DNA of 64,000 bases from Zantedeschia hybrid cultivar. Its lineage: Eukaryota > Streptophyta > Magnoliopsida > Alismatales > Araceae. The stretch is from NCBI GenBank assembly GCA_030544215.1, contig JARZZO010000001.1, forward strand, positions 71,326,456-71,390,455, given 5' to 3'. Position numbers and translations under genes: made by a program. The notes below the pieces were generated by a model. The model did no database searches. It saw nothing but the letters and a program-made list of their open reading frames with translations, and was not told where the DNA came from. This document shows positions 24,101 through 35,580 of the stretch, in pieces (positions within the stretch are counted from its first letter, which is position 1; each line of letters begins with the position of its first letter).

Positions 24101-26423
24101 TCTATCTCTTAGAGAGCTTTGGAGAGCAAGAGAGTTTTGAGTTTGAGAGAGTATGAGAACTTAAAGAGAGAGAGAGAGAGATTATAGAGAGAATGAGATT
24201 TTAGAGAGAGAGAGAAATGAGAGTTTGTGTGAATGAGGGAGAGCAAGAGTGGGAGGGGGATTTATAGGTTGTTGAAGGGGCTTAGAAGCCCCTTCTAGCT
24301 GTCGGTTCCCAACGGCGTTGGGACCCTAGATTGGCCAGGATCGGCCAATCCGGTCTGATCCGGACACCGGATAGGCCGATCCGACTGATCCCGGTCCCAG
24401 CTCGCTGGGTCAGGGCTCGGGATCAGATTGGTCCGGCCGTTTCCGATCGGATCGGCCGATCCTATCCGATCCCGGCTGATCATGCACACCTAACTTAGTA
24501 CTACTTTGATATTCTTTCATGCGGAAAAAGAAATAAGACGGGCCATAATGCTGGATCGTTTTGTTCCTCTTGGTCACTGATTCACATATGGAAACTCTAC
24601 AATCTGGAAACTTCACAGGGTGATGTAAATACCAGCTTCCTTTCAGTTTCCTCTTCTCGGAGCATATTATTCGATTTAATTTATGCATGTTATGTGCAAG
24701 GTTGCATAGTTCTGTCTATGATCACTTAACACTCTGGACCTCAAAAGTAATGTCAGCTGTGAGATTAATAGCTTAAAGTTAACCTATTTGACATCCTCTT
24801 ATGATCTTCATTAGGTATGCTGTTTTACCATTTCTTATATCTAAAAGATATTTTGCTATCATTACACTTCACGTGCCGTTACAGAGCCATTACCTGTAGC
24901 TCTACACATTTAAAAGTGTAAATTCTTTTATGTAATTTCACTGGGTAGCCTTCATCATGGTTGTAATGTCCTACCGCCAGGAACACAGCTTGCATATGAC
25001 AAAAAGTAACTACTGCACCAAGTAATTTTGGTTATTCTAAAGGGACAGAAGATGCCACTCCATTTAGGAACACTTCTTCACCAAGAATCTCTCTATATGA
25101 GGTTGATATTTAGATGTTTGGAACTCAACTCAATCAAGTTGTCCTGCTGGTATCATGTTATCTTACATATCTTCAGTCAGATCAAATGTGTGTAGGAGCC
25201 ATACATTGATACACATTCATGCTCTTTTATTGATCTTCCATCTGGAGTTTGGCATGGTTTTCAGGTCAAAATTAGGTCTCCTTTGATAATATCTGAGCTA
25301 AAGGGGATTGGTTCCCTGAGAAACCATCAAAAGACATACACACTCCAAAACCAATGCTTCAATAGTGTACTTGATAAAAAATAGCTAAAATCCAAACTGG
25401 AGGCTTCAGTTGATTGCTGTCACAAGTTGTGTATTTTGCTACTAAAATACATGATGTTGGTTGGTTAATTTTATGTTTTTTTTTCATTTGTGGAAAGTGT
25501 TGTCGGTTATCTGCTGGATATATACCACCATGATTGGAGGAAGTCCAGCTTGTAGTTTCATCTTTTATTGACCTGTAGTCTTTTTTTTTCAGCTGGTCAC
25601 AGCTCCTGGAGACTCTTCCTCTTCCAAATGTAAGCATATTTGTACTTATGTATACTGTATAATTGTTTATTAATATTTTTATTGTTTGTGATTGCACTAA
25701 TATATAATCGTCTCATTTTTATGATCCATCATGTTTCTTTACTTGTCATCGCTATATCTGATCTCCATTAAATGTTCTCAAACAGATTAAATGGATATGC
25801 CCGACTGCTCCTACCAGACCTGTGGCAGTTTTTGGTGGATTCCCTTGCACTGCATGTGAGAAATTGCCCGGATAAGATTTGAACATTTCATCTGAGAACT
25901 CTAGTTCATATCTCGTTATGTGTATGCTCAAGTGTAAATTTTAATCTTAGTGTTCACTAAATATATGGTACATCTATCTCAGGGTTTGATGTGGGGGACC
26001 TCTCGGAAGAAGGACCTGATGATGTGGAGGGTTTAGATGCTTCAGCAGCTCATGTAGCAAACCTCTTGTCCACAGAACCTGCTGATAGTATGTTTCTGAT
26101 AACCTGCCACAGAATTGTTGGAGCTTTATCCTTACTTATGACTTTAAATAAAAACTACTATTATTAACAATATCATAATTGCTTTGACTGACTACTGCAG
26201 TCAAACTCGGTGTTGGTGGCTTCAGTATGGGTGCTGCAACTGCTCTGTACTCAGCAACTTGCCATGCTCATGGAAAATATGGAAATGGGAACCCCTACCC
26301 AGTCAACATAAGTGCTGTTGTTGGTCTGAGTGGCTGGCTTCCATGTTCCAGGTCTGTAGTCTTTCAGGTTACTGAAAAGATTTTCATAACCCTTCTCACC
26401 CCACTAATAAGGCATGCCTGAAC

Positions 26424-26456
<33 letters not shown>

Positions 26457-27382
26457 CCAAAAAAAAAAACTTTTCTTTCCTCTGTTTACTTGTCCAGGAA
26501 CTTGAAAAACAAACTAGAGGGTTCACAGGAAGCTACAAGGCGTGCTGCATCCTTGCCAGTTTTGCTGTGTCATGGAAGAGGTATTTCCAGATTGCAACAT
26601 GCCTGACACTTCATCTACTATGCATCTGTGGTTTTCCATATTTTTATTTGTCAGTTAATCACAAAAGTTCATCCTGCTCTCAATTAGTTAGCCACACAGC
26701 TCTAACCCAATGATCCTTGATTGATTTCTAGTATATCCATATGCAAGGATTCACATTTTAACTCAATGGGCGAGAAAAGCAGCAAAATGACATTCAACAG
26801 TTTTACCCTAGCAATGATAGTGATTTATCATGAGCACATCACTGAAACAGTGAATAAAAATCATCTGTCTCCATCTATCAGTTCTCTGCTCTTGTGGTCT
26901 GTATCTTATTATTATGTTGATGATTTCATTTGTTCAGTCTCTTTGATAGAAAAACTTCATTTCTTTTCTTTGTGAAGGTAATTTTAGAGAAATTCTATGT
27001 AAACTGCCTGCATTTTTACTCAAAACTTACAATTGGCATGTTACCACAATCCTCTAAAAACATAAGCACACTAGGATGTCTCTAACACTATGGACCCCTG
27101 AGCTTCCTTGGCCATCTTGCAGGGGACGATGTGGTCCTGTATAAGCATGGGGAAAAATCTGCTGATGTCTTGACTTCAACTGGATTCCGGAACCTCATGT
27201 TCAAAACCTACAACGGGTATGTCTTTTCTCCAAACAACCTCCATTTTTATCATAGCATTCATGATCTTGCATATCAACATTCTGAACCATGCAGACTTGG
27301 CCATTACACAATCCCTGAAGAGATGGATGATGTCTGCAAGTGGTTTACGGCGAGTTTGGGGCTTGACGGTTCTCGCTCTTAA
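18149..27382 (+). CDS. Acyl-protein thioesterase-like serine hydrolase
   Basis: Member of the plant phospholipase/carboxylesterase (acyl-protein thioesterase) family, which removes fatty acyl groups from protein cysteines or small esters. Nine coding exons keep one frame: 18149-18179, 18361-18475, 25593-25629, 25786-25855, 25983-26087, 26201-26351, 26498-26580, 27123-27216 and 27295-27382, giving 257 residues. Motifs include VVWLHGLGDNGSSW near the N-terminus, the nucleophile elbow GFSMGAA (Ser128), the acid in GDDVV (about Asp199) and the histidine in GLGHY (His232). The complete Ser-Asp-His triad suggests an active enzyme. Intron 2 is 7.1 kb because it holds a hAT transposon. The first donor (TCTG|GTTTGA) is weak, so the exact N-terminus is the least certain part. 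No signal peptide is evident; a cytosolic location is likely. Confidence 0.92.
20310..23620 (-). pseudogene. hAT transposase (BED finger, DUF659, hAT dimerisation)
   Basis: Reading the minus strand, a BED-type zinc finger starts at 23620 (MASQKVKCNYCDRI, then FRLKQHI). A low-complexity linker with a GSGYGQGS run follows near 23100. A DUF659-like stretch follows at about 22500-22090 (YWVLCSANSLNLML, then FITSYIYNHNYVLTLM and CPGVTRFASTYISLESL). The C-terminal dimerisation motif SCEKNWSTFSLI lies near 21320. A Lys/Gly-rich tail continues to about 20310. The pieces are in different frames with several stops, so no full protein can be made. The domain order is standard for plant hAT transposases. 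Confidence 0.8.
23735..24245. repeat. GA-rich microsatellite-like tract
   Basis: About 500 bases consist mainly of GAGA, AGAAA and TATA runs with no open frame of note. On the minus strand it is the CT-rich region upstream of the hAT transposase, so it may have served as its leader. Confidence 0.75.
24502..25592 (+). other. Remaining part of thioesterase intron 2
   Basis: This is plain intron sequence after the hAT insertion. No exon, RNA gene or repeat could be supported before the acceptor TTTTTTTTTCAG at 25592. Confidence 0.6.
26425..26454. repeat. Poly-C tract of 30 bases
   Basis: An unbroken run of 30 C lies in thioesterase intron 6, followed within a few bases by an A run and then the acceptor at 26497. 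Such a run is length-unstable and error-prone in sequencing. Confidence 0.95.
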
Positions 27383-28333
27383 TTTACTAGATAATTTCTG
27401 CCTTTAAAATAATTCAGGGAGGTGAAGGGATAGAAATATTCTCAATGTCAGATATATATGAGCAGTTTTAAGCATCCTTGGGTTTGGGTCATTTGGTATA
27501 TCGGTGTTATGAGAATGCTCCATGTTTGCTCTCTTTTGTTGGTGTTATGGGAATGCTCCATGTTCACACTCTTTGGGCATGTTATTTCTGATATAAAAAC
27601 GTCTGAAGATGGCACTTTTCTGGTCTTAGTATCTTGTTTCTATTTATTGCTGTTTTGAGTTTGATGGTGTACATGCTGATAGTGAAATCAGTGATGAGCA
27701 TACTCCTCCCGTTCCTGAGAGTTTTATCTCGATCATTTCAAATGCTAGAGAAAAGCCGGTTGAATTCGTACATTTGATGGATCATAAGATTCCCACTAAT
27801 CTCTTCATATTGTTCAATTAATGGACGAATGAAGAGCAACAGTCGCCGTTTACAACACCCATGTAGGAGTTGATCTGCCCCGGGGCATGTGATAACATGG
27901 ACCTTCGTTTTAGACATGGGACGGGAGAGTTTACTGCGCAACCGTTAAGCAAATTCTGCAGCGTTGCTCAGGTGTTAATTTAGGGGTGTTGTTTGTTTCG
28001 TCTTAAAACTCTCTATTGCTATGCTTTAGGAGTTATGTAAGAATAATATGTTTAGCTTGTTGAAGCATGTTTCAAAATATGTATAATATTTAGAATTCCC
28101 ATAGCGATGGCATATTTGATATGTACAGATATTTCATGATGCCACTGTAATGGCATATTTGATAGAATATGTTTTCTTGTATTAAATATGTAGGATAATA
28201 TTTTAATATGAGGATGGATAACGAGAAGTTATTCTTTTGAAATATGAACACCCTTGATAGCACCCATTTTTGTCCAAATGCAATTTGCATTCCATAACCA
28301 CTGTAAATTAAAATCCAAGTACGTCCAAGTAAA

Positions 28334-28828
28334 AGTAATGCTTGCTGCACAGCATGTTGCAGTGCACTGTCTGACCGGCTGGACCATTATTTTTTATTAG
28401 TTTTTTGTTAAATTTTTTAAAAAAACTTGGAGCATCCAATTAAAAATCCAACGGTTCAGTTGAAAAGTGTGGGTCAGTTTAAGCCAATTGTATATTTACT
28501 TTTTGAAAAAAAAAATACACTCAAATCGAGGTGAGTGCCAAAGGTTTTCTTTTCAAAAAACAAATATATGACCAACTCGGAGTCGACTCAAACTTCTCAG
28601 GACATTGTAAAAAAAATAAAAAATTAATTAAAAATAAAAAAGTGACCCGCTGCAGAACATCCGATCCATGTGTGCCGCAGTGTGGGCTACATAAGAGGAC
28701 TTCAACTGACGGTCCCATCTTTGGCGATCACCATTTGTTTCTCCGGTACTTGACGCCTTTTTCTTGAACATTTATAAAATGTTAATTGGCAAATGGCAAT
28801 TGCTAATGCAATTCGTGCCGCAAGTCTC
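28334..28828. repeat. Probable CTTGYTGCAC-family TIR element
   Basis: The left part AGTAATGCTTGCTGCAC resembles the termini of the elements at 15436 and 34101, and a reversed form, GTGCCGCAAG, ends it near 28824. The interior has the same AT-rich character. Ends and target duplication are not certain. Confidence 0.35.
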
Positions 28829-30155
28829 ACCAATAGAAAATAGGAAGTCTTCTCTAGTCATTAAGACACCTACTTTTAATTATGAATTCCATGCCTCTAA
28901 ATTCTAATGAGAAATGAACATTACATGGCAGAAAGGTTCTCCCTCGAAGCACCTCATTCAAAAGAACTCTTATGTTAAAAACAATTAAGAACGTGGGTGC
29001 AAATACCTAGCCCAAAGCGAGTTCATGTTTTGAACTCACTTACAGATAGCTCACCTTTATAGACCCACCTCCAATATAGTAAGTTAACTAACGCTAACCA
29101 AGGACACTCTTAGTTGCATTGTAAATAACAAGAAGTTTCAAAAGTGAAAAAAAAAATGATTGAGATAAAAAAGAAGAAAATAAGGTCAGAGAAGACAGGA
29201 TAAACTCGAACAATTAAAAAGTTGAGTAATCCGAGTGACTGGATGCATTCTGGCTATCAATGCCTTTGGTTACAAATCACCATAACAACGCATCATATGA
29301 TACTCCAGCAAAAGGACGAAGAAAACAGAGGCAGCCGAACGCCTAGACAGACGCTTGCGACCACCGCCGTCATCCGTGCCGCGGAGCAAACACAAATCAC
29401 CATGAATTAGCACCAGCGCTAACAGAAACCAGCATAAAACAAGAATCCCCAGAAGCTTGCCTGAAATGATTAGACGGGGAAGGGACACAAATAATCTGCA
29501 TTACGATTTCTCAGTAACTTCCGGATGGAACAAAGAGCTCAAAAGAAATCCAGTCCAAACTCACATGCAACGGAATTGCAAACAACAGTTTACTACTCAA
29601 TCCTCTATAGATTGCCAATTACAAAAGCGGAGAAAAAAAGAGAGGTGGGGTAGGGATAGCATGGGGGAATGGCGGGAGAGCATTCCACGTCCCATTACAC
29701 AATCGACCACAAACTGTTTTATGGTTTATTGCCTGTTTTGCCTTGATTCTTTTTTTTTTCCTTCAGTTTCTCCACCTGGAGATGCAGTTCCTGCTCGTAC
29801 CGCTATTGTCCAGAGATTGCATCATCTGCAACACAGTGCGCACGTCAGACAGCATGAGATGGAACCCATCTTTACCCCTTACAAATAATATCAGGCCTAG
29901 AGAATAAACGGTCACAAGAAATCCAGAAGAAGGCAGGCTTATATGACCATGTGGACATAGAAAGACAAAACAGCGGACACGGAGGAAAAATTCCCATTTA
30001 CCACAGGCTGCTTTCAGGAAAGGCTTTTCTGACGACCCAAAAAATAAAAGAGAACGGAGTAGGGCAGGACGAACAAGGATAGGAATGTACCAAGAAAAAA
30101 CAGTTAGTTACAATGGGCGGCAGCTTCGCAGAAATTAATTGGAGAAATACAGGCA
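28829..30155 (-). other. Downstream region of DUF1644 gene, possible 3' UTR exons
   Basis: On the minus strand, acceptor-like sites follow the DUF1644 stop codon: GTGTTGCAG at about 29838 and CATTTCAG at about 29459. Each is followed by gene-like sequence without a convincing frame. They may mark 3' UTR introns of the DUF1644 transcript. No separate protein gene is supported in this stretch. Confidence 0.3.
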
Positions 30156-31154
30156 TCAGGGTATATCCTCATCATCTAGTATCCTCATCCGTCTTCGACG
30201 CCTGGATCGAGCCCGGCGAGAAGAAGCAGAAAGTGCCCCTACTGGAGGTGAATCATCCTCATCATCGTCACAGCCTATCTCGCCACTGGAACGAGGCATA
30301 CCATCAAAGATCTCCCCCCAATGTGGATGTGATCTCCTCCTCCGAATCCCCACGGATGTGGATTCATTCCTTGGGGCAAAAGAAATAATCACCTGTGGAT
30401 GAGCCTGTGCTGATTCACCTACTTCCTCTGGCTGAGGAATCCGCACATATAGAGAGATAAGCAGACGGGGGCTCGCAAACACGGGCCTTCCAACATCATC
30501 ACCAACACCAACAGTCGCAACATCTCTCTCATCGACTAAAAGAGGTTGAATAGTGCTGATCAGATCCCCAATATCACGCTGCCACTCCATCCTCCTCCAG
30601 TCACGCTGTCTTTCTGGGTCAGCATCTGATGGCCGCACAGATGGGTGTTCCGACCTTGCATGCTTTCTCAATTCCCCATATGTTCCACTGTATTCACACG
30701 ACTCGAGAGAGCAGATCCGATCCTTAGCATTCATGTAATGGCGAGCTGCCTCTACAACAACCCAATCCTTCACTACCCCACGGCAGAGTGGGCATAACAG
30801 ATTTAGTCCTTCCTCCTTATCTCTCTTGCTCTCTTGACATGCTACAGAACCTGAAGATGCCCTGCAAAACTGGTCAAGACAGTTTGAATGTCTGTGGCTT
30901 GTGTCACACACGTAAGCACGGCAGCCCTTGTCATGGGAAGAGCAGACAAGGAGAACTGCATTGTGGGGGTGGTCCATGCACACAAAACACCGAGCTTCTT
31001 CCCATTCCTTAATCTCCGGATCTAAAGCAAACTGTTCAGGAGATTGCAGGGAGGAGGATGAAGACCTCTCCTTCCGACTAGAGGAACTGCAAGGATAAGG
31101 AGCATGGATATTTCGTTCAAAGGAAAGAGAGCGGGTTCTTCTATCCTTCGGCAT
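30156..31154 (-). CDS. DUF1644 zinc-binding protein
   Basis: Plant-specific DUF1644 family protein of 332 residues. The domain starts at KEWEEARCFVCMDHPHNAV (about 49-67) and continues with CSSHDKGCRAYVC (71-83), RHSNCLDQF, CPLCRG (121-126) and a C2H2-like part with CSLESC (148-153) and KHARSEHP, a set of Cys/His pairs that should bind zinc. The C-terminal half is charged, ending in an acidic then Arg-rich tail. Members are linked to stress responses; the molecular role is not settled. The start is the second in-frame Met (MPKDRRTRS), because an acceptor TTTTTTTCCTCAG lies at 31195, so the eight codons upstream are leader. A single coding exon is usual in this family. Confidence 0.88.
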   Translation of the reverse strand: MPKDRRTRSLSFERNIHAPYPCSSSSRKERSSSSSLQSPEQFALDPEIKEWEEARCFVCMDHPHNAVLLVCSSHDKGCRAYVCDTSHRHSNCLDQFCRASSGSVACQESKRDKEEGLNLLCPLCRGVVKDWVVVEAARHYMNAKDRICSLESCEYSGTYGELRKHARSEHPSVRPSDADPERQRDWRRMEWQRDIGDLISTIQPLLVDERDVATVGVGDDVGRPVFASPRLLISLYVRIPQPEEVGESAQAHPQVIISFAPRNESTSVGIRRRRSHPHWGEIFDGMPRSSGEIGCDDDEDDSPPVGALSASSRRARSRRRRRMRILDDEDIP

Positions 31155-31194
31155 GATGATTAAATAGAGAAGGAACAAGAGTATATTTTGGTTC

Positions 31195-32855
31195 CTGAGG
31201 AAAAAAACACATTAGAAGTATAGTTATCCCGGGAATCAAGAACTCCTGTGAAGCATCACACATGTTAGTTTGGTAATTAGAAAAAAAAAAAAACACATTT
31301 TGGCTTCCAGCATCATAAAATATGAAAGCAATATAATCAACATTTAAAACCAAAAAGAAATGAATGAACGAGTCAAACATGAATTTTAGCACCTAATTGG
31401 ATGATCAAGTCCCCTCTCTTACCAGATTTTAAACAAAAACAAACAGTCCCATTCCAAATACCATGCCCAGGGTATAAGAGAGCTCATCAGACTTTTTTTT
31501 CGAGAATGATCATTTTTGCATGATTTTATCTATAATGCCATTCAAACTGGAGTATCCAAACAGATGTTACCTGAGCAATACAAGTTTGCACATATTATGG
31601 TAACTAATTTTAATCCAGATAACCATGCCAAACACTGACCTCATGAAGAGCTAACCTCATTCAATTATAAGTCAGGAAACATGCCGATTAAAGAAACGAA
31701 ATGCAAAAGACCCATATCAAACATAGTAAGCTCACCCTGAACCCGCAACTCTCATGCTAAACATGAAAGGAGATGCTAAATAAAGAGCGTATAGAATGCA
31801 TCAAACAAGGAGCCAAATTTATAAGCATTGCCGCATGAACTGGTGGCAAGCAATCATATCCTGTGCCCAGTTATCTACTGCTAAAATTTTGCTAAAATTT
31901 TGCAATAATCTTCCGCATCCTGTAACCAATTGCTGTTAACATTTCAATCTCAATCAGAGTTCTACCAGAACTCAAGGGAGAATCAGGACACATATTCCAC
32001 TACAAAACGACGTCACGGCACAGCTTGCACACTCGTTATCCACCAAAATTTATCATGTATACCTTAACAACAAAGCAGGCAACCAAAAGAAGAGAAAAAA
32101 AAATTGAATCAAGGATAACATATCTCAACGAAGAATTTTCAAGTCCACACGTTACATGAGAAAGCTATTCGTCCAAAAAAAATCCTCGTTCTAACTTGAA
32201 GATGGCATTCCACAGACAAGCACGATTTTCTTTCTCCTTATCCATCATAAACACAAGTAAACCTTTCAAATAACACAAATCCACACTTAATCCTCATGAA
32301 GAAACCATCATTTCCTCCATCCTCTCAACACCATAGCAACCCCCCACCAGCAAATCAAGATTCCCACCCCGTAAAACAGCCATCCAACCGCACGACGCAA
32401 CGCACCAGAACTCGACAAAACCGACCAAGAAGACGCGGCCGTAACCGAGGCCTCCGCCTCAACACGGCCGCAAGAAACCCTAACCCCAAGAAACCAGCAT
32501 GAGGAAAGATAAACAGAGGCAAGCGACCCCCCCGCCCCGTGGGAGTAAGATCGGACCCAGCAAACCACGGATCCGCCAGGACCCTAGGGTTTCGCAATAA
32601 CCAGGAAAGCTCACCGCGCGCAGACGCAGCGACGACAGAAGAAGCAACGGCGGCGGGAGTGGTGGCGGCACGTCGATGGTGGCTAACGCTTCCGCGGCTT
32701 CTAGTCCTCTGGTCGCCGTTACGGAGTCAAAGAAGAAGAAGAGTAAGAAGGGGCAAGCCCTAGCTCTAGTTCTCCTCTCCTTCTCTCTCTCTCTCTTCAG
32801 GGGGGAGGAGAGAGAAGAGGAGGCGACGCTATCAAGAGAAGGGGCCTATTTTATA
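31195..32855 (-). promoter_or_regulatory. DUF1644 leader intron, leader exon and TATA box
   Basis: On the minus strand a TATA box (TATAAAATAG) lies at 32855-32846 in GC-rich DNA, so the transcript should start near 32815. The leader exon contains CT-rich runs and ends at GCGCG|GTGAGC (donor 32614). The leader intron of about 1.4 kb ends at the acceptor at 31195, about 40 bases before the ATG. The proline- and arginine-rich frames around 32300-32760 are chance frames in this leader. Confidence 0.6.
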
Positions 32856-33290
32856 GGGCGGGGTTTGCGTGGGTGCAGGGCGGCTGACCTGGACAGGGGC
32901 GTCCACTCTGGTTGTGGAAATGTGAATAACTCGTGAGTTGTGACACTCAAGTTGCGCTCTACCTGACCCCTTCTGGCTGCCCGCCGGGTAGAAGCTGCAG
33001 ACCGGCAAACGTCAGCCTCGACCAAGTGTACAAATGAGAAGCCGAAGATTTGAACCGGCCTCCGGAATGCCGGTTGCCCGGTGGGGGAATGGAATTGGAA
33101 CTTGGAAGCCCATACTCGGCGCACGGAAGGTCTGGGGATTCATGTGTGGTCGGCCTGGATTGTTATGCCCAAAGTCCAGACGTACTCAGGATTGGACAAA
33201 TAAATCTTTTTTATACATCGTAAATCATGTTTTCGGAAAAAATAAAGAATAATAAATCATTCATGATTTTTAAATATAATTTTCTTAAGT

Positions 33291-33640
33291 AGTAATACTT
33301 GTTGCACCGTATAAGTTGCAGCACAGTTTATTTTTAAATTTTTTAAAAGTTGGGCACATCAGGCTCGACATATCCCTATGACACGATCTCCGGTCGGACA
33401 GTCAAAATATAGAAAATAAAAAATAAAATGACTTTTTATTATAATTTGACTGATTAAAGATATTTTTTACTGTTTAGTGGGGTTCAATTTTTTGTTTTTT
33501 AGATTTTTTTTAAAGTCATCCAATCAAAAATATCGGGTTCTATACAGATGACAGACATTAGTGGGCCTGACCTTTAAAAAATTTTAAAAAATAAAAGAAG
33601 ATTGGGCCGCACCCCATGTGGTGCTCTTTCTTAAGTTATA
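33291..33640. repeat. Possible CTTGYTGCAC-family repeat
   Basis: AGTAATACTTGTTGCACC at 33291-33308 matches the terminal motif of the element at 34101, and the following AT-rich body has paired TTTAAAAAATTTT-type tracts. The right end is not defined. Confidence 0.3.
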
Positions 33641-34100
33641 AATCTTCATAAAGTACTGTCTATTGTGTTTTATTTTTATGTATGTTTGTATTGTCCTTAA
33701 AAATAATAATCTTATGAAAACGTAATTATAGTAGGAGCCCAGGAGGAACCGGACCGTCACTAAAGTGACATAACTTTGCGATATTCGTGTTTGACTATTT
33801 GTTAGTTTTCACTAAGTAATTATATTTTAAATTAAAGACATATATCTGTAAGGATGCAAAAAGTTACCTATTTAGTTGTATTTTTTTTCCTTCTTCTTTG
33901 AAAAAAAAATAAAAATACTTCCACTTATCTTTGTCGCTGCGTATATGTATCTTTGTTACTCTCATCTAAAATATCGAAGTTAAATATATAAAGATATCAA
34001 GAAAAGACATTAAATGCATTATATGAAACCATATTTATACTTTTATTATATATCTCCAAAAGACAACTATGACAAAAAAGAATATAGACTTTAGTTTTAA

Positions 34101-34479
34101 ACTAATACTTGATGCACAATCAAGTTGTACCGTAAATTCAGTCACAATACACAGTTTCCTACAGTCACATTTGACAAATATACATTTCGATTGACAAATG
34201 TAGATTTCGGATTGACAAATACATATTTCGATTGATAATAATTGACAATTATACTTTATTTGTCAAGCGAAATATATATTTGTTAATCAAAAGTTATATT
34301 TGTCAATTGAAACATGTATTTGTCATATGAAAATTATATTTGTCTATCGAAATATATAATTGTCAAGCGAAATATCATGGGAGTGGCCATGTCAGCTCGT
34401 TCAGGTGTTTAAATTGGCCACATAGTCCAACTGTAAGAAATTATGCAGTGTGACTGCGCTTGTGCAGCAAGTATTACTC
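34101..34479. mobile_element. TIR element with inverted 20-bp minisatellite
   Basis: The ends TAATACTTGATGCACA (34103-34118) and TGTGCAGCAAGTATTA (34461-34476) are inverted repeats matching at 15 of 16 positions, flanked by ACT on both sides if the TIR is taken from the second base. Inside, about four units like TTGACAAATATACATTTCGA run forward (34165-34240), then about six reverse-complement units (ATTTGTCAATCGAAAYATRT type) to 34380. The transcript would fold into a long hairpin. No protein is encoded. Confidence 0.65.
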
Positions 34480-34740
34480 TTAATTTTACATATAAAATAC
34501 ATTGCTCAATTGTGAACATCTACTGTATTAATGCATATAGTCAAACGCAATAAGTGTACATAAAATTATGTTTAGTACACTGTTGTCAGTGGAGAAATGG
34601 TGAGTTGGAATGAACCTTTCAATGTACATTTGCCAAATAGAAAAGCCCACATAAGGCCTATCCCCCCATTAAATGACCACATATATTATCCACATGTCAA
34701 CATACATGGAGAGAAAAATAAAAAATACATGTCACACTAT

Positions 34741-34904
34741 TTTTCGAGAGCACATTAAAGCTTCCGAGAGCATCTTAATGCTCTCAGACACTCTCGAGAG
34801 CATGATGTTCTCGAAAAATTCCGGAGCATCATGCTCTTGAGAGCGTGAGGATGCTATCGATAACTTTAGCATGATTTGGAGTGTTTCAAGATGCTCTCGA
34901 GATC
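34741..34904. repeat. Cluster of imperfect CTCTCGAGAG palindromes (copy 2)
   Basis: At least eight variants of CTCTCGAGAG (TTCGAGAGCA, CTCTCGAGAGCAT, GTTCTCGAAAA, CTCTTGAGAGCG, CTATCGATAA and others) are spaced 15-25 bases apart. The opposite strand shares TGCTCTCGAGAGTGTC with the cluster at 121-208. No open frame follows the pattern. Confidence 0.65.
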
Positions 34905-35357
34905 ACAGTATAGACATGTAATTTTTTTTAATCTAGCCCCCCATATGCGCTAATGCGCGAATGTTGTCAGTGTGCATTTAACAAGGAGATAGGCCCCATG
35001 TGGACTTTTTAGATGGCTAATAGGCATTGGGAAACTCACGTCAGCTCATCATTTTTGCATAGGCAACGATACAACAAGCATTAGTCAGTGTACATGACAC
35101 ATGCAATGTAAATTAAAGGAAATATTTACAAAACAATCAAATTACAACTATTAACGTAATTTAACAACCGCCAAAATCAATTATATATTTTATGAGTTAT
35201 TAGTGCGTTCTTTATTTAATAAAAAAAGAAAAGCATAATTAGATTATGAGATTCAATAATTAAAAAATAAATTGAAAAGCACGAATGTGAAATTTTCATC
35301 CATCCAGTCGAAGCAAATACAGAGTTTAGATAGTTGGTACGAAGTCTCTTTTTTTTT

Positions 35358-35580
35358 GTTAGTCGCACAATTGGTCAAGTATATATAACAATGAGCTGTA
35401 TGCAGTAACGTGATAGTCTCACCTTCCTGTCTTTGTGTAGGAGATCTTAAGTTTGATCTCATGTGTGGTCATGAGTGTCCCTGAGACTTCATCTACATTT
35501 TTGCCATCATTCGAACTTGGCCCTTTCCCTGTAGGTATTCCCCTCCCCCAGTTACCACTAAGTTATATGATAAAAAAAAA
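35358..35580 (+). mobile_element. Possible tRNA-derived SINE
   Basis: A box A-like TTAGTCGCACAATTGGTCA and, about 70 bases on, a box B-like AAGTTTGATCTC precede a 3' A-run (ATAAAAAAAAA). The order fits a tRNA-derived SINE. No target duplication was identified, so the call is weak. Confidence 0.3.

Larger units (their letters stand above)
19913..24494 (-). mobile_element. hAT-superfamily transposon, degenerate
   Basis: The element sits in intron 2 of the thioesterase gene. Its borders are set by near-identical 8-bp direct repeats, GTTAGTAC at 19905-19912 and CTTAGTAC at 24494-24501 (7 of 8; the element may end one base earlier). The terminal regions (19920-20020 and 24300-24480) are packed with subterminal motifs of the type CGGCCGATCCGAT in both orientations, as in hAT elements. 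Between them lies a broken transposase on the minus strand. Terminal inverted repeats are weak (CAAGGTAGG against TTAGGTGTG). The transcription-upstream part is a GA/CT-rich tract at 23730-24240. Confidence 0.75.

Noticed and set aside
29457..29888. Plus-strand frame of 143 codons
   Set aside because: No recognisable domain, and the minus strand here has acceptor-like sites consistent with the DUF1644 3' UTR.
30113..31012. Plus-strand frames within the DUF1644 gene
   Set aside because: Antisense shadows of the intact minus-strand DUF1644 reading frame.
32296..32936. Pro- and Arg-rich frames on both strands
   Set aside because: They lie in the GC-rich leader exon, leader intron and promoter of the DUF1644 gene.
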